A stretch of 64,000 bases of DNA from Nocardioides zeae (GCF_010686755.1 NZ_JAAGXA010000006.1:186001-250000); one strand, 5' to 3'. Counted from the first letter of the stretch, positions 18,628-29,501 are shown. Program-made: numbers and translations. Notes: generated by a model not told the origin, from the letters alone.

Positions 18628-19935
18628 TCAGGACTGGTAGACGGTCGGGAGCAGCGGCTCGCCGCGCGTCATCGAGCGGGCCGCCAGCGGCAGCTCGGCG
18701 AACGCGGCGGCGTGGCGCTCGCGCGCGGCCTCGAGCGTCTCGCGGCCGACGATCTCGCCGCCGACGACGAGGTCGCGGTGCAGGGGACGGTCCGTCGTGC
18801 CGTCGCCGGGCTCGGGGTCGGCGTCGACCGCGATCACCTCGGCGACCGCGACGCCGTCGGAGAGCCGGCGCACCGCACGCTTGCTGCCGCCGACCGAGAG
18901 CTTGTTGGTGCTCTTCTTGGCGACCGGGACCATGCGGCCCTCGTCGTCCTCGCGGGCGACGAGCTTGTAGACGAAGGCGCTCGTGGGGTGGCCCGAGCCG
19001 GTGACGAGGCGGGTGCCCACGCCGTACCCGTCCACCGGTGCCGAGGCCAGCGACGCGATGGCGAACTCGTCGAGGTCGCTCGTGACGATGATGCGGGTGT
19101 CGCGGGCCCCGAGGGAGTCGAGCTGCTCGCGCACCTCGACCGCCAGGGCCCCGAGGTCGCCCGAGTCGAGACGCACGGCGCCCAGCTCCGGACCGGCGAC
19201 CTCGACGGCGAGGCGCACGGCCTCCGCCACGTCGTAGGTGTCGACGAGCAGGGACGTGCCGGCGCCGAGGCTCGAGACCTGGGCGCGAAACGCGTCGGCC
19301 TCGGTGTCGTGGAGGAGCGTGAAGGCGTGCGCCGAGGTGCCCGTGCTCGGCACGCCGTAGCGCTGCCGGGCCGCCAGGTTGCTCGTGGCGCCGAACCCGG
19401 CGACGTACGCCGCGCGTGCGGCCGCCACCGCGGCCTCCTCGTGGGTGCGCCGCGAGCCCATGTCGATGCACGGGCGCCCGCCGGCCACGGCGATCATGCG
19501 CGACGCGGCGCTGGCGATGGCGGAGTCGTGGTTGTAGATCGAGAGCAGCACGGTCTCGAGGAGGACGGCCTCGGCGAACGTCGACTCGACCACGAGGAGG
19601 GGGGAGCCGGGGAAGTAGGCCTCGCCCTCGCCGTACCCCCGGACGTCGCCGGAGAACCGGTAGTCGGCCAGCCACGCGAGCGTCGTGTCGTCGACGACGC
19701 GCTCGTCGGCGAGGAAGTCGAGCGTGGCGGTGTCGAAGCGGAACGCCTCGATCGCCTCCAGCGCGCGGCCCACGCCGGCGACGACGCCGTAGCGGCGACC
19801 CTCCGGCAGCTTGCGCCCGAACAGCTCGAAGACGGAGCGGCGGTGCGCCGTGCCGGAGGCGAGCGCGGCCTGGAGCATCGTGAGCTCGTAGTGGTCCGTC
19901 AGCAGCGCGGTGGCCGGCGCCTCAGTAATAGTCAT
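18628..19935 (-). CDS. pncB: nicotinate phosphoribosyltransferase
   Basis: 435 residues. It joins nicotinic acid to PRPP to give nicotinate mononucleotide, the entry step of the Preiss-Handler route. Family blocks include LLTDHYELTMLQAAL at the N-terminus (with the His that is phosphorylated further on in GSRRTHEEA), VRLDSGDLGALAVEVREQLD and VYKLVAREDDEGR. The start ATG is preceded by TATATT six nt upstream and has no ribosome site, so the mRNA is likely leaderless. A palindrome overlaps the start. It is divergent from clpS, as pncB1 is in mycobacteria. Confidence 0.95.
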   Translation of the reverse strand: MTITEAPATALLTDHYELTMLQAALASGTAHRRSVFELFGRKLPEGRRYGVVAGVGRALEAIEAFRFDTATLDFLADERVVDDTTLAWLADYRFSGDVRGYGEGEAYFPGSPLLVVESTFAEAVLLETVLLSIYNHDSAIASAASRMIAVAGGRPCIDMGSRRTHEEAAVAAARAAYVAGFGATSNLAARQRYGVPSTGTSAHAFTLLHDTEADAFRAQVSSLGAGTSLLVDTYDVAEAVRLAVEVAGPELGAVRLDSGDLGALAVEVREQLDSLGARDTRIIVTSDLDEFAIASLASAPVDGYGVGTRLVTGSGHPTSAFVYKLVAREDDEGRMVPVAKKSTNKLSVGGSKRAVRRLSDGVAVAEVIAVDADPEPGDGTTDRPLHRDLVVGGEIVGRETLEAARERHAAAFAELPLAARSMTRGEPLLPTVYQS

Positions 19936-19970
19936 GATGACAATATAAGGGGTGGGGTGTCACCCCGCAA
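19928..19970 (-). promoter_or_regulatory. pncB leaderless promoter with operator-like palindrome
   Basis: On the minus strand TTGCGG (19970-19965), 17 nt, TATATT (19947-19942), 6 nt, then the ATG. GTCAT-C-ATGAC, extending to ATtGTCATcATGACtAT (19944-19928), is centred on the start codon. A repressor bound there would block a transcript that begins at the ATG. Which NAD regulator, if any, binds is unknown. Confidence 0.6.
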
Positions 19971-20002
19971 GGGTGTCCCCGCCGCTGTGTCACGATGGGC
20001 GC

Positions 20003-20299
20003 GTGTCTGCTGCCAGCCCCGTCGAGGTCGAGCCGACGCTCACCCCGGACGACTCGCCGATGCTCGCGAGCCCGTGGGTCACGATCGTCTGGGACGACCC
20101 GGTCAACCTGATGAGCTACGTCACCTTCGTGTTCCGCACCTACTTCGGCTACACCACCGAGCACGCCGAGGAGCTGATGCTCCAGGTGCACAACGACGGC
20201 AAGTCGGTGGTGTCCACCGGGAGCCGGGAGGCCATGGAGCGCGACGTGCAGGCGATGCACGAGTACGGGCTGTGGGCCACCATGGAGCGCGCCGAGTGA
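20003..20299 (+). CDS. clpS: ATP-dependent Clp protease adaptor ClpS
   Basis: 98 residues. ClpS delivers N-degron substrates to the ClpAP/ClpCP protease. The core reads [20 protein letters not shown], with the NLMSYV helix that forms the N-end residue pocket, and ends [12 protein letters not shown], a normal C-terminus. GTG 20003 fits the family length. The next gene overlaps it by 4 bp (GTGA) and encodes the DUF2017 protein that follows clpS in mycobacteria, so the gene pair is conserved. Confidence 0.95.
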   Translation: MSAASPVEVEPTLTPDDSPMLASPWVTIVWDDPVNLMSYVTFVFRTYFGYTTEHAEELMLQVHNDGKSVVSTGSREAMERDVQAMHEYGLWATMERAE

Positions 20300-20880
20300 G
20301 CGGGTTCACCCGGCACCGTCGCAGCGGACGCGTCATCGCCGCGTTCACCGGCTTCGAGGCCGACCTGCTGCGCTCCCTGGCCGGACAGCTGGTCGAGCTG
20401 CTGCGCAACGAGGCCGCCGCGCCCCGCGACCCGGTCGACCCGCTGGAGGCGATGTTCGACTTCGACGGTCCGACGACCGCGCCGGAGGACCCCGTGCTCG
20501 CGCGGCTCTTCCCCACGGCGTACCAGCACGACGAGGAGGCGGCGGCCGAGTTCCGGCGCTTCACCGAGGGGCACCTCCGTGACGGCAAGTCGGCCGCGGC
20601 CTGCCGCATCATCGAGGACCTCGAGGAGGCGGGCCTCCCCGACGAGCTCGGTGAGGACGGCCTCATGATCGACGTCGAGCTCACCGAGGACGTCGCCGTG
20701 ACCTGGATGCGCTCGTTCACCGACATCCGCCTCGCCCTTGCGACGCGGCTCGGCATCGAGGACGGCGACGAGGCCCGGTGGATGGCCCTGCCCGACGACG
20801 ACCCGCGGGCCCAGGCGCACGACATCTACGAGTGGGTCGGCTACCTGCAGGAGACGCTCGTCGGCGCGCTGACGCGCTGA
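20296..20880 (+). CDS. DUF2017 family protein
   Basis: 194 residues, soluble, acidic. The start [20 protein letters not shown] and the tail [16 protein letters not shown] are diagnostic for DUF2017, a family of unknown role almost always next to clpS in actinobacteria. The GTG start overlaps the clpS stop in GTGA, which implies coupled translation and perhaps a role in the same proteolysis pathway; the latter is inference from context only. Confidence 0.9.
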   Translation: MSGFTRHRRSGRVIAAFTGFEADLLRSLAGQLVELLRNEAAAPRDPVDPLEAMFDFDGPTTAPEDPVLARLFPTAYQHDEEAAAEFRRFTEGHLRDGKSAAACRIIEDLEEAGLPDELGEDGLMIDVELTEDVAVTWMRSFTDIRLALATRLGIEDGDEARWMALPDDDPRAQAHDIYEWVGYLQETLVGALTR

Positions 20881-20923
20881 GGGCGGCTCGACCCCTCAGG
20901 CCGAGGGTGCTTCGATGGGTGGC

Positions 20924-21508
20924 ATGCGCCTGTTGCGATCCGCTCGTGCCACCGCCCTGGGCCTCGGGGTCGGGCTCGTGCTCGCGTCGACCGCCGCGTG
21001 CAGCGGCTCCGACCCCGACGACGCGGCCGACCCGACCTCCTCCGCGCCCCCGGAGTCCACCACGACCTCGGACCCGGCCGAGCCCTCCGGCACGACGGAG
21101 CCCACCGAGAGCAGCGGCACCCCCGAGGCCGAGCCGCCCGACACCGCCTCGACCGGCGAGGCCCTCCCGCCCGTGGACGGGCAGCCATGCTCCGCGGACG
21201 TCACGCTGAGCGGCGCCGTCGAGTCCAGCTGGGAGGGTGAGGGCGTCGTCGCCGAGGGCGGGGCCTACGGGCCGACCGTCACCTACCAGTCGACCCACGA
21301 GGACCACGGCGTCACGCTCGTCGCGGCCGGTGAGGGGTTCGACGCGGCGGCGTACCTGACCTCCGGGGGAGCGTTCTTCGGCTCGGTCCCCGGCGGCGAC
21401 GGCGTCGAGATCGACCCGGCGGGCGGCGGAGCCCAGGTGGACGTCGAGCTCGTCGCTCCCGAGCTCGAGGGCGACCCGGTGCGCCTCGTCGCGACCTTCA
21501 CCTGCTGA
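20924..21508 (+). CDS. putative lipoprotein, unknown function
   Basis: 194 residues. The signal peptide ends with the lipobox ASTAAC, followed by about 45 Ser/Thr/Pro/Glu residues as a wall-spanning spacer and a small C-terminal domain with two cysteines (GQPCSADV and the final FTC) that could form a disulfide. ATG 20924 is preferred over 20915: TCGACC, 17 nt, TTCGAT, 7 nt fits a leaderless promoter (20888-20916). No family recognised. Its stop shares an A with the ATG of the Nudix gene. Confidence 0.7.
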   Translation: MRLLRSARATALGLGVGLVLASTAACSGSDPDDAADPTSSAPPESTTTSDPAEPSGTTEPTESSGTPEAEPPDTASTGEALPPVDGQPCSADVTLSGAVESSWEGEGVVAEGGAYGPTVTYQSTHEDHGVTLVAAGEGFDAAAYLTSGGAFFGSVPGGDGVEIDPAGGGAQVDVELVAPELEGDPVRLVATFTC

Positions 21509-21999
21509 TGCCGGTCCCCGACTTCATCGCGGCGCTCCGCGAGCGCATCGGCACGGCCGAGCTGTGGCTGCCGGGCGTCACCGCCGTGGTGGTGCGTCCC
21601 GGGAACGGTCCCGGCGCAGCGGCCCGCGAGGTGCTGCTCGTGCGCCGCTCCGACAACGGCGCGTGGACCCCGGTCACCGGCATCTGCGACCCGGGCGAGG
21701 AGCCCGCCGTCACCGCGCGGCGCGAGGCCCTCGAGGAGACCGGTGTCGAGATCGTCGTCGACCGGCTCGCGCTCGTGCGCACGACGGGCCTCGTGGTCTA
21801 TCCCAACGGCGACCGCAACCGCTACCTCGACCACACCTTCGCGTGCCGGTGGGTCGCGGGGGAGGCGTACGTCGCGGACGACGAGTCCTCCGAGGTCGGC
21901 TGGTTCGCGCTCGACGCGCTGCCGCCGATGAGCGACGAGATGCGCGAGCGGATCGACGCCGGCGCCAGCGACGAGACCGCGACGCGGTTCGTGCGCTGA
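21508..21999 (+). CDS. Nudix hydrolase
   Basis: 163 residues. The Nudix box is complete at about residues 58-80: GICDPGEEPAVTARREALEE then TGV, with the RE and EExG metal-binding residues. It probably cleaves a nucleoside diphosphate derivative; the substrate cannot be read from sequence. The ATG overlaps the preceding lipoprotein stop by one base. It lacks the C-terminal winged helix of NrtR regulators, so it is not the repressor of the nearby pnc genes. Confidence 0.85.
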   Translation: MPVPDFIAALRERIGTAELWLPGVTAVVVRPGNGPGAAAREVLLVRRSDNGAWTPVTGICDPGEEPAVTARREALEETGVEIVVDRLALVRTTGLVVYPNGDRNRYLDHTFACRWVAGEAYVADDESSEVGWFALDALPPMSDEMRERIDAGASDETATRFVR

Positions 22000-22048
22000 G
22001 GGGGGCTGACACTTTCCCCGGTCGACCGGGGAATGTGTCGCCCCTCAG
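21996..22048. terminator. symmetrical palindrome between convergent genes
   Basis: CTGAGGGG at 21996 pairs with CCCCTCAG ending at 22048, and inside it GACAC-TTTCCCCGGTC faces GACCGGGGAA-GTGTC. The centre is GGTCGACC. Both stop codons (Nudix TGA at 21997, reductase TGA at 22047) lie in the outer arms. It probably terminates transcription from both sides, though it has no T run. Confidence 0.7.
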
Positions 22049-23637
22049 TAGCCCGCGAACGCGTCGGTCCGCACCTTCGCGGCGCGTCGGCGCAGGCCGC
22101 CGCGCAGGGCGGCGACCATGGCCGGCGGCCCGGAGACGTACGCCGCGCGCTCGCCCAGGTCGGCCACGGCGTCCGCGACGAGGTCGGCGGTGACGTACGG
22201 CGCGTCGACGTGCCGCCAGCCGGCCGGTAGGTCCCGCGGCGCACCGGGCGCGACGAGCACGACGGGCACGCCCGTGGCGGCGAGCTCGTCGCGGTAGGCG
22301 ACGTCGTCGGGGTCGGGCACGCCGTACACGAGCACCACGTCGCGGTCGGTGGCCCCGGGGGAGCGCAGCTGGGAGAGGAACGGGGTGACGCCGATGCCCC
22401 CGGCCACGAGCAGGAGCGGCCGGTCGCCGCGCGGGAGCACGAAGTCGCCGCCGACGGCGGTGGCGGTGAGGCGCGAGCCGACCTCGGTGGCGAGCAGCGC
22501 CGACTTGAAGGACGAGCACGGCTCGGGGACGCGCAGCGCGACGGCGACCTCGTCGGCGCCGGCGGGGCTGACGATGCTGAAGGCGCGCCGTACGCCGCGA
22601 CGGTCGACACCGCGGTGCGGAGCGGCGAGCTCGAGGTACTGGCCCGGCGCGAACCGCACGGGGCGCCGCGGCGCGAACGACAGCTCCCACACGTCGCCCG
22701 CCACCCGTCGGCGGCCGGTGAGGTGGAGCCGCACGCCGCCGCGCTGCCCCAGCCAGAACGCGACCGCGCCCGACAGCACGAGCGCCAGCTCGGACTTGAG
22801 CGTGTAGAACCAGTAGGTCGGGGGGTCGAGGACGAAGATCGACTGGAAGCTCGGCCACGCGTAGACGACCGCCGCCAGCACGGCCACGCCCAGCTGCTGG
22901 GCCCGCCGCGGCGGGAGCGTCAGCGGCTCGCTCAGCATGAAGCCCGCGAGGAAGATCGCCGGCGAGGACACGAACGCGAAGGTCAGCGCGTCCGACAGCG
23001 TGCTGCCGAGGTTGACCTGCCCGAGCACGACGAGCCCGGAGCCCAGCAGCGCGAAGACGAGGCCGAGCGCGACCTTGCGGGTGCGCCAGAGCACCACGAG
23101 CGCGGCGAGGGCGACCGGCACGACCATGGCCTCGTTGGCGATCCACCAGCCGTTGGCGATGCCGGCGCCCTGCTGCCAGAAGTGGTGCACGGTGAAGACG
23201 ATGACGACGCCGGCGGCCGCCGGGTTCACGACGTGGCGGCCCCGCACGGCGATCACGTACTTCGACGCGCTCGCCGCCACCGCCGTCGCCGCCACCCACA
23301 CCAGGCCCTCGAGATCGGCCGCGGGCAGCAGCAGGAAGAAGAGCAGCAGGCCGGTGATGACCGACGACTCGGTGTGGGGCCTCACGCCCAGGGGGAGTGC
23401 GATCGCCGCGTTCGACAGCACCGCTGCGGCGACGGCGACGACGAGCGTGAGGGCTGCGGCGCCCACCGTCGTGAAGCCGACGAGCAGGCGGTCGGTGCCG
23501 ATGAGCAGGAGCGCGTACGCCGCGAGCAGCCCCAGCAGGAGCGTCACGACGCGATACATGGGGAGGCGTCCGAGCGCGGCGTCGAGCCGTCCGGTCACGG
23601 CACCGGGGCCGGTGGTCAGGGTGGTCGGGGTGCTCAT
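22045..23637 (-). CDS. NqrB/RnfD-like membrane domain fused to ferredoxin reductase-type domain
   Basis: 530 residues. The N-terminal ~290 residues hold about nine membrane helices with NqrB/RnfD-like sequence (RGRHVVNPAAAGVVIVF, FMLSEPLTLPP). The C-terminal ~230 are an FAD/NAD(P)H oxidoreductase: RFAPGQYLEL and RAFSIVSPAG for FAD, GGIGVTPFLSQL and YVSGPPAMVAALR for the nucleotide. It should take electrons from cytoplasmic NAD(P)H and pass them across the membrane to flavinylated partners. The ATG overlaps the ApbE stop in ATGA, making the third gene of an FMN lipoprotein-ApbE-reductase operon. The electron acceptor outside is unknown. Confidence 0.85.
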   Translation of the reverse strand: MSTPTTLTTGPGAVTGRLDAALGRLPMYRVVTLLLGLLAAYALLLIGTDRLLVGFTTVGAAALTLVVAVAAAVLSNAAIALPLGVRPHTESSVITGLLLFFLLLPAADLEGLVWVAATAVAASASKYVIAVRGRHVVNPAAAGVVIVFTVHHFWQQGAGIANGWWIANEAMVVPVALAALVVLWRTRKVALGLVFALLGSGLVVLGQVNLGSTLSDALTFAFVSSPAIFLAGFMLSEPLTLPPRRAQQLGVAVLAAVVYAWPSFQSIFVLDPPTYWFYTLKSELALVLSGAVAFWLGQRGGVRLHLTGRRRVAGDVWELSFAPRRPVRFAPGQYLELAAPHRGVDRRGVRRAFSIVSPAGADEVAVALRVPEPCSSFKSALLATEVGSRLTATAVGGDFVLPRGDRPLLLVAGGIGVTPFLSQLRSPGATDRDVVLVYGVPDPDDVAYRDELAATGVPVVLVAPGAPRDLPAGWRHVDAPYVTADLVADAVADLGERAAYVSGPPAMVAALRGGLRRRAAKVRTDAFAGY

Positions 23638-24545
23638 GCGAAGACCTCTCCGGGGAAGTCGGGGGAGACGTGGAGGCGGTGGCCGGTGCCACCGGGTCCG
23701 CGGTCGAGGCGGACGTACGCCGCGCCCTCCGCCGCGGCGAGCGCGGCCGCCGCGTCGGGGTCGAGCAGGAACAGGGCGGTCGCGAGACCGTCGGCGACGA
23801 GGGCGGAGCCGGCCACGACCCACGTGGCGAGCACGTCGTCGACGGGCCGTCCGGTGCGTGCGTCGAGCACGTGGTGGAGGCCGTCGCCCCAGGTGCGGCG
23901 GTTGGTCGCCGACGCGCAGAGCGCGCGGCGCTGCGCCGCACCGTCCAGCGCGGCGACGCCGACGGCGAAGCCGGGCCGCTCCGGGTGCTCCAGGGCGACC
24001 CGGTACGGCGCGGCACCCGGCCCCGGCACGTGGACGAGGTCCCCGCTGGCGTCGACCGTGACCCCGCCGGAGCGGTGCTCGGCGAAGCCGCGGACCACGT
24101 CGGCGACGAGGTCGACGAGGTAGCCCTTGCCGGCCGCCCCGACGTCGAGCACGAACGGCTCCGCGGTCACCAGGTACGGCGCGTCCCAGCCCACCGCGCC
24201 CCAGTCCACCGCCGGGCGGTGGCCGGGACGGGCGGCGAGGGTGTAGCCCGCGTCGTACCCCAGGTGCTCGAGGCCGTCGCCGACCGCCGGGGACATCGCC
24301 CCGGCGGTGGCGGCGTGCAGCCGGTCGTAGAGACCGAGGAGCGGGCCGGCGTCGTCCGGCATCCGGTGCCGCCCCGCGGCGGTGCGCACCGCGTCGACGA
24401 CCGACCCGGGCCGGAAGCGTGACCAGTCCCGGTCGAAGGCGTCGATGCGGAGCGCGACGGCGTGCCGCACGGCGTCCGTCAGCGGAGCCTCGGTCGTCAG
24501 GCGCCAGCGGGTGCCGATCGCCTCGAAGACCCAGTCGCCGCCCAT
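23634..24545 (-). CDS. apbE: FAD:protein FMN transferase (ApbE family)
   Basis: 303 residues. ApbE transfers FMN from FAD onto a Ser/Thr of a partner protein. Family blocks are present: DVGAAGKGYLVDLVADVVR, GGVTVDASGDLVHVPG and HHVLDARTGRPVDDVLATWV for Mg2+ and FAD. No signal peptide is apparent, so it may act before or during export. It starts 9 nt after the stop of the FMN-binding lipoprotein, whose AGSSLTS site is the likely target, and overlaps the reductase gene by ATGA. ATG 24545 is the first start after the upstream stop. Confidence 0.9.
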   Translation of the reverse strand: MGGDWVFEAIGTRWRLTTEAPLTDAVRHAVALRIDAFDRDWSRFRPGSVVDAVRTAAGRHRMPDDAGPLLGLYDRLHAATAGAMSPAVGDGLEHLGYDAGYTLAARPGHRPAVDWGAVGWDAPYLVTAEPFVLDVGAAGKGYLVDLVADVVRGFAEHRSGGVTVDASGDLVHVPGPGAAPYRVALEHPERPGFAVGVAALDGAAQRRALCASATNRRTWGDGLHHVLDARTGRPVDDVLATWVVAGSALVADGLATALFLLDPDAAAALAAAEGAAYVRLDRGPGGTGHRLHVSPDFPGEVFA

Positions 24546-24553
24546 GGCCTGGA

Positions 24554-25054
24554 TCAGGCCCGGGCCTGGCTGATGATGTCGTCGATCGCGTCGTTGAAGC
24601 CGCCGCTGGTCAGCGACGAACCGGCGACGGTCGAGACGTCGAGCTCGTCGATCCGCTTGCCGACGACCTCGTCGGCGATGCCGCCGGCGAACTGCGACTG
24701 GTAGCGCTCCGACGTGCTGTCGGAGGCCTCGGGGGTGACCTCGACGTCGGTGACGGTGCCGTCGGCGTCCAGGGTCACCTCGACCCCGACCGACTGCTGG
24801 CCGCCGGGGCTGGTGTAGCCGCCCTCGGCGTCGTAGGTGCCGGCGGTGAAGGAGCCGGACTCGCTTCCGGACCCGTCGGACGCGTCCGAGGACCCGGTGG
24901 ACTCCTGTGAGCTCGAGCTTGAGCCCGCGTCGGAGGAACCGTCGGAGGAGGACTCGTCGCTGCTCTGCCCGACGCCGCAGGCGGCGGTGAGGGAGAGGGT
25001 CGCGACGGCGGCGGCGGTGACCAGCCAGCGGCGGGCGGGGGAGTGCGAGGACAT
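24554..25054 (-). CDS. FMN-binding domain lipoprotein
   Basis: 166 residues. A signal peptide with lipobox LTAAC, a ~45-residue Ser/Asp/Glu spacer, and a small FMN-binding domain of the NqrC/RnfG type. The flavinylation site of that family (S/T-G-A-S/T-x-T) reads VAGSSLTSG, so the threonine is the probable FMN attachment point. It would be an extracellular, lipid-anchored electron carrier. It is the first gene of an operon with apbE and the NqrB-like reductase. ATG 25054 is chosen for the signal peptide; the operator repeats lie upstream. Confidence 0.85.
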   Translation of the reverse strand: MSSHSPARRWLVTAAAVATLSLTAACGVGQSSDESSSDGSSDAGSSSSSQESTGSSDASDGSGSESGSFTAGTYDAEGGYTSPGGQQSVGVEVTLDADGTVTDVEVTPEASDSTSERYQSQFAGGIADEVVGKRIDELDVSTVAGSSLTSGGFNDAIDDIISQARA

Positions 25055-25082
25055 GCGGGGGCTCCTGGTCCGAGACGTCATT

Positions 25083-25120
25083 GCTTGCGGGCTGCAAGCG
25101 ATGGTTGACGGTGCAACCAT
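25083..25120. promoter_or_regulatory. two adjacent inverted repeats upstream of the flavin operon
   Basis: GCTTGC-N5-GCAAGC (25083-25099) and ATGGTTG-N6-CAACCAT (25101-25120) lie side by side, 29-66 nt before the FMN-lipoprotein start and also upstream of mec. On the minus strand TTGCAT and AACCAT 18 nt apart could be the promoter, so a protein on the second repeat would cover its -10 box. The regulator is not identified. Confidence 0.55.
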
Positions 25121-25233
25121 TCCGATGCAACACGATCGGCGCGGCGCACGCCAGGGGAGGGGGCATCCTCACACGAATCTCACAGGTTGCCACCGGGTCG
25201 GGGGAGCGGTCGCCCGCGCCGTACCCTGGCCGG

Positions 25234-25716
25234 GTGCTGAGGATCGAGCGCGCCACGCGCGACGCCATCGTCGCCCACGCCAAGCGGGACCACCCGGACG
25301 AGGCGTGCGGCATCGTCGCCGGCCCCGCGGGCAGCGACCGGGCCGAGCGCCTGGTCGAGATGGTCAACGCGGCGGGCAGCCCGACGTTCTACGAGTTCGA
25401 CTCGCTGGACCTGCTGGCGCTGTACCGCGAGATGGACGACCGTGACGAGGAGCCAGTGGTGGTCTACCACTCGCACACGGCGACGGAGGCGTACCCCAGC
25501 CGCACCGACATCGGGCTCGCCAGCGAGCCGAACGCGCACTACGTGCTCGTCAGCACGCGCGAGCACGGGAATAACGAGGGCCCGGTGGAGTTCAGGTCCT
25601 ATCGCATCGTCGACGGCGTCGTCACCGAGGAACCGGTCGAGGTCGTCGAGCACCTGCCGACGAACACAGCTGCTGACGCAGCAGCTGCCGACGAAACAGT
25701 GGAGAGTGAGTCCTGA
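25234..25716 (+). CDS. mec: Mec-type JAMM metallopeptidase (CysO-cysteine peptidase)
   Basis: 160 residues. In mycobacteria Mec is a zinc peptidase that releases cysteine from the CysO-cysteine adduct. The JAMM motif is intact: Glu23 (PDEACGIV) and H79-S-H81-x7-S89-x2-D92 in YHSHTATEAYPSRTD. TACCCT lies 6 nt before GTG 25234 without a ribosome site, suggesting a leaderless start. Its stop shares an A with the cysO ATG. The last ~20 residues (AADAAAADETVESES) are a low-complexity tail. Product and substrate of this pathway are encoded right downstream. Confidence 0.9.
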   Translation: MLRIERATRDAIVAHAKRDHPDEACGIVAGPAGSDRAERLVEMVNAAGSPTFYEFDSLDLLALYREMDDRDEEPVVVYHSHTATEAYPSRTDIGLASEPNAHYVLVSTREHGNNEGPVEFRSYRIVDGVVTEEPVEVVEHLPTNTAADAAAADETVESES

Positions 25717-26006
25717 TGGCCATCGAGGTCCGGATCCCGACGATCCTGCGCACGTACACGGGCGGCGAGAAGGCGGTCTCCGCCGAGGGCGCCACCCTGG
25801 CGAGCCTCATCGACGACCTCGAGGCGAACCACCCGGGCATCCGGGACCGCCTCGTCGAGAGCGGCGAGGGCGACGGCGTCGACCTGCGTCGCTTCGTCAA
25901 CGTCTACATCAACGACGAGGACGTCCGCTTCATCGGCGGCCTCGAGGCCGAGCTCTCCGACGGCGACCAGGTCGTCGTGCTCCCGGCCGTCGCCGGCGGC
26001 TGCTGA
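25716..26006 (+). CDS. cysO: CysO sulfur carrier protein (ThiS/MoaD fold)
   Basis: 96 residues, ubiquitin-like. CysO carries sulfur as a C-terminal thiocarboxylate, which CysM joins to O-phosphoserine to make cysteine on the carrier. Family blocks: VRIPTILRTYTGGEKAV, RRFVNVYINDEDVRFIGG and the end LPAVAGGC. In the mycobacterial protein the chain ends at the diglycine; here one more residue, Cys, is encoded before the stop. Either Mec first trims it or the encoded adduct itself is a cycle intermediate. It overlaps mec by one base. Confidence 0.92.
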   Translation: MAIEVRIPTILRTYTGGEKAVSAEGATLASLIDDLEANHPGIRDRLVESGEGDGVDLRRFVNVYINDEDVRFIGGLEAELSDGDQVVVLPAVAGGC

Positions 26007-26046
26007 GCCGTCCGTGGTCCGGCCACGGGTCGGTAGGGTGCCGGTC

Positions 26047-28606
<2,560 letters not shown>

Positions 28607-28688
28607 GACCGACGCCCGCCGGATGCCTGCGTGACGTCCGTGACGCGTCGTCGCGTTGCGTGCGTGTTACCCCGTAGATTGGCTCGTT

Positions 28689-29501
28689 GTGGTGGACGAC
28701 GTGGCTGACGCACCGGTCGGCATCTTCGACTCGGGGTTCGGCGGCCTGACGGTGGCGCGGTCGGTGATCGACCAGCTTCCCCACGAGTCGGTCCTCTACC
28801 TCGGCGACACGGCACGGCAGCCGTACGGCCCGAAGCCGATCGGCGAGGTGCGGGAGTACGCGCTGGAGTGCCTCGACCACCTCGTCGCACGGGGCGTCAA
28901 GGCCCTCGTCATCGCCTGCAACTCCGCGAGCGCCGCCATGCTGCGCGATGCCCGGGAGCGCTACGACGTGCCGGTCGTCGAGGTCATCTACCCGGCCACC
29001 CGTCGCGCGGTCGCCGCCACCCGGTCGGGGCGCATCGGCGTCATCTGCACGCGGGCCACGGCGGCCTCGATGGCGTACGACGACGCGTTCGCCGCTGCTC
29101 CCCACGTCGAGCTCGTCACGCAGGCGTGCCCGCGGTTCGTCGAGTTCGTCGAGAACGGGGTGACGTCCGGGCCGGAGCTCCTCGAGGCGGCCCACGCCTA
29201 CCTCGACCCGCTGATCGCGGCCGACGTCGACACCCTCGTCCTGGGGTGCACCCACTACCCGCTGCTGACCGGTGTGATCTCGTCGATCATGGGGGACGGT
29301 GTCACGCTGGTGAGCAGTGCGGAGGAGAGCGCGAAGGCGGTGTACCGGATGCTGGCGACCACCGGACTGATGCGGGCGGGCGGCGACGCGTCGTACGAGT
29401 TCGTGACGACGGGCGAGCCCGGGGAGTTCGAGCGCATCGGCCGCCGCTTCCTCGGCCCCGAGCTCGCGATCGCCAGCCAGTTCGCGGGAGGTCTCGCGTG
29501 A
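28689..29501 (+). CDS. murI: glutamate racemase
   Basis: About 270 residues. MurI makes D-glutamate for peptidoglycan. The two catalytic cysteines are in place, [13 protein letters not shown] and [11 protein letters not shown], together with [15 protein letters not shown] and [14 protein letters not shown] codons at 28689, 28692 and 28701 are all possible starts; TAGATT at 28675-28680 and the lack of a ribosome site favour a leaderless start at 28689. It overlaps the next gene in GTGA. The murI-MBL order matches Rv1338-Rv1339 of M. tuberculosis. Confidence 0.95.
   Translation: MVDDVADAPVGIFDSGFGGLTVARSVIDQLPHESVLYLGDTARQPYGPKPIGEVREYALECLDHLVARGVKALVIACNSASAAMLRDARERYDVPVVEVIYPATRRAVAATRSGRIGVICTRATAASMAYDDAFAAAPHVELVTQACPRFVEFVENGVTSGPELLEAAHAYLDPLIAADVDTLVLGCTHYPLLTGVISSIMGDGVTLVSSAEESAKAVYRMLATTGLMRAGGDASYEFVTTGEPGEFERIGRRFLGPELAIASQFAGGLA

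Noticed and set aside
21508-21999. NrtR-type NAD repressor
   Set aside because: The protein ends after the Nudix domain with no winged helix.
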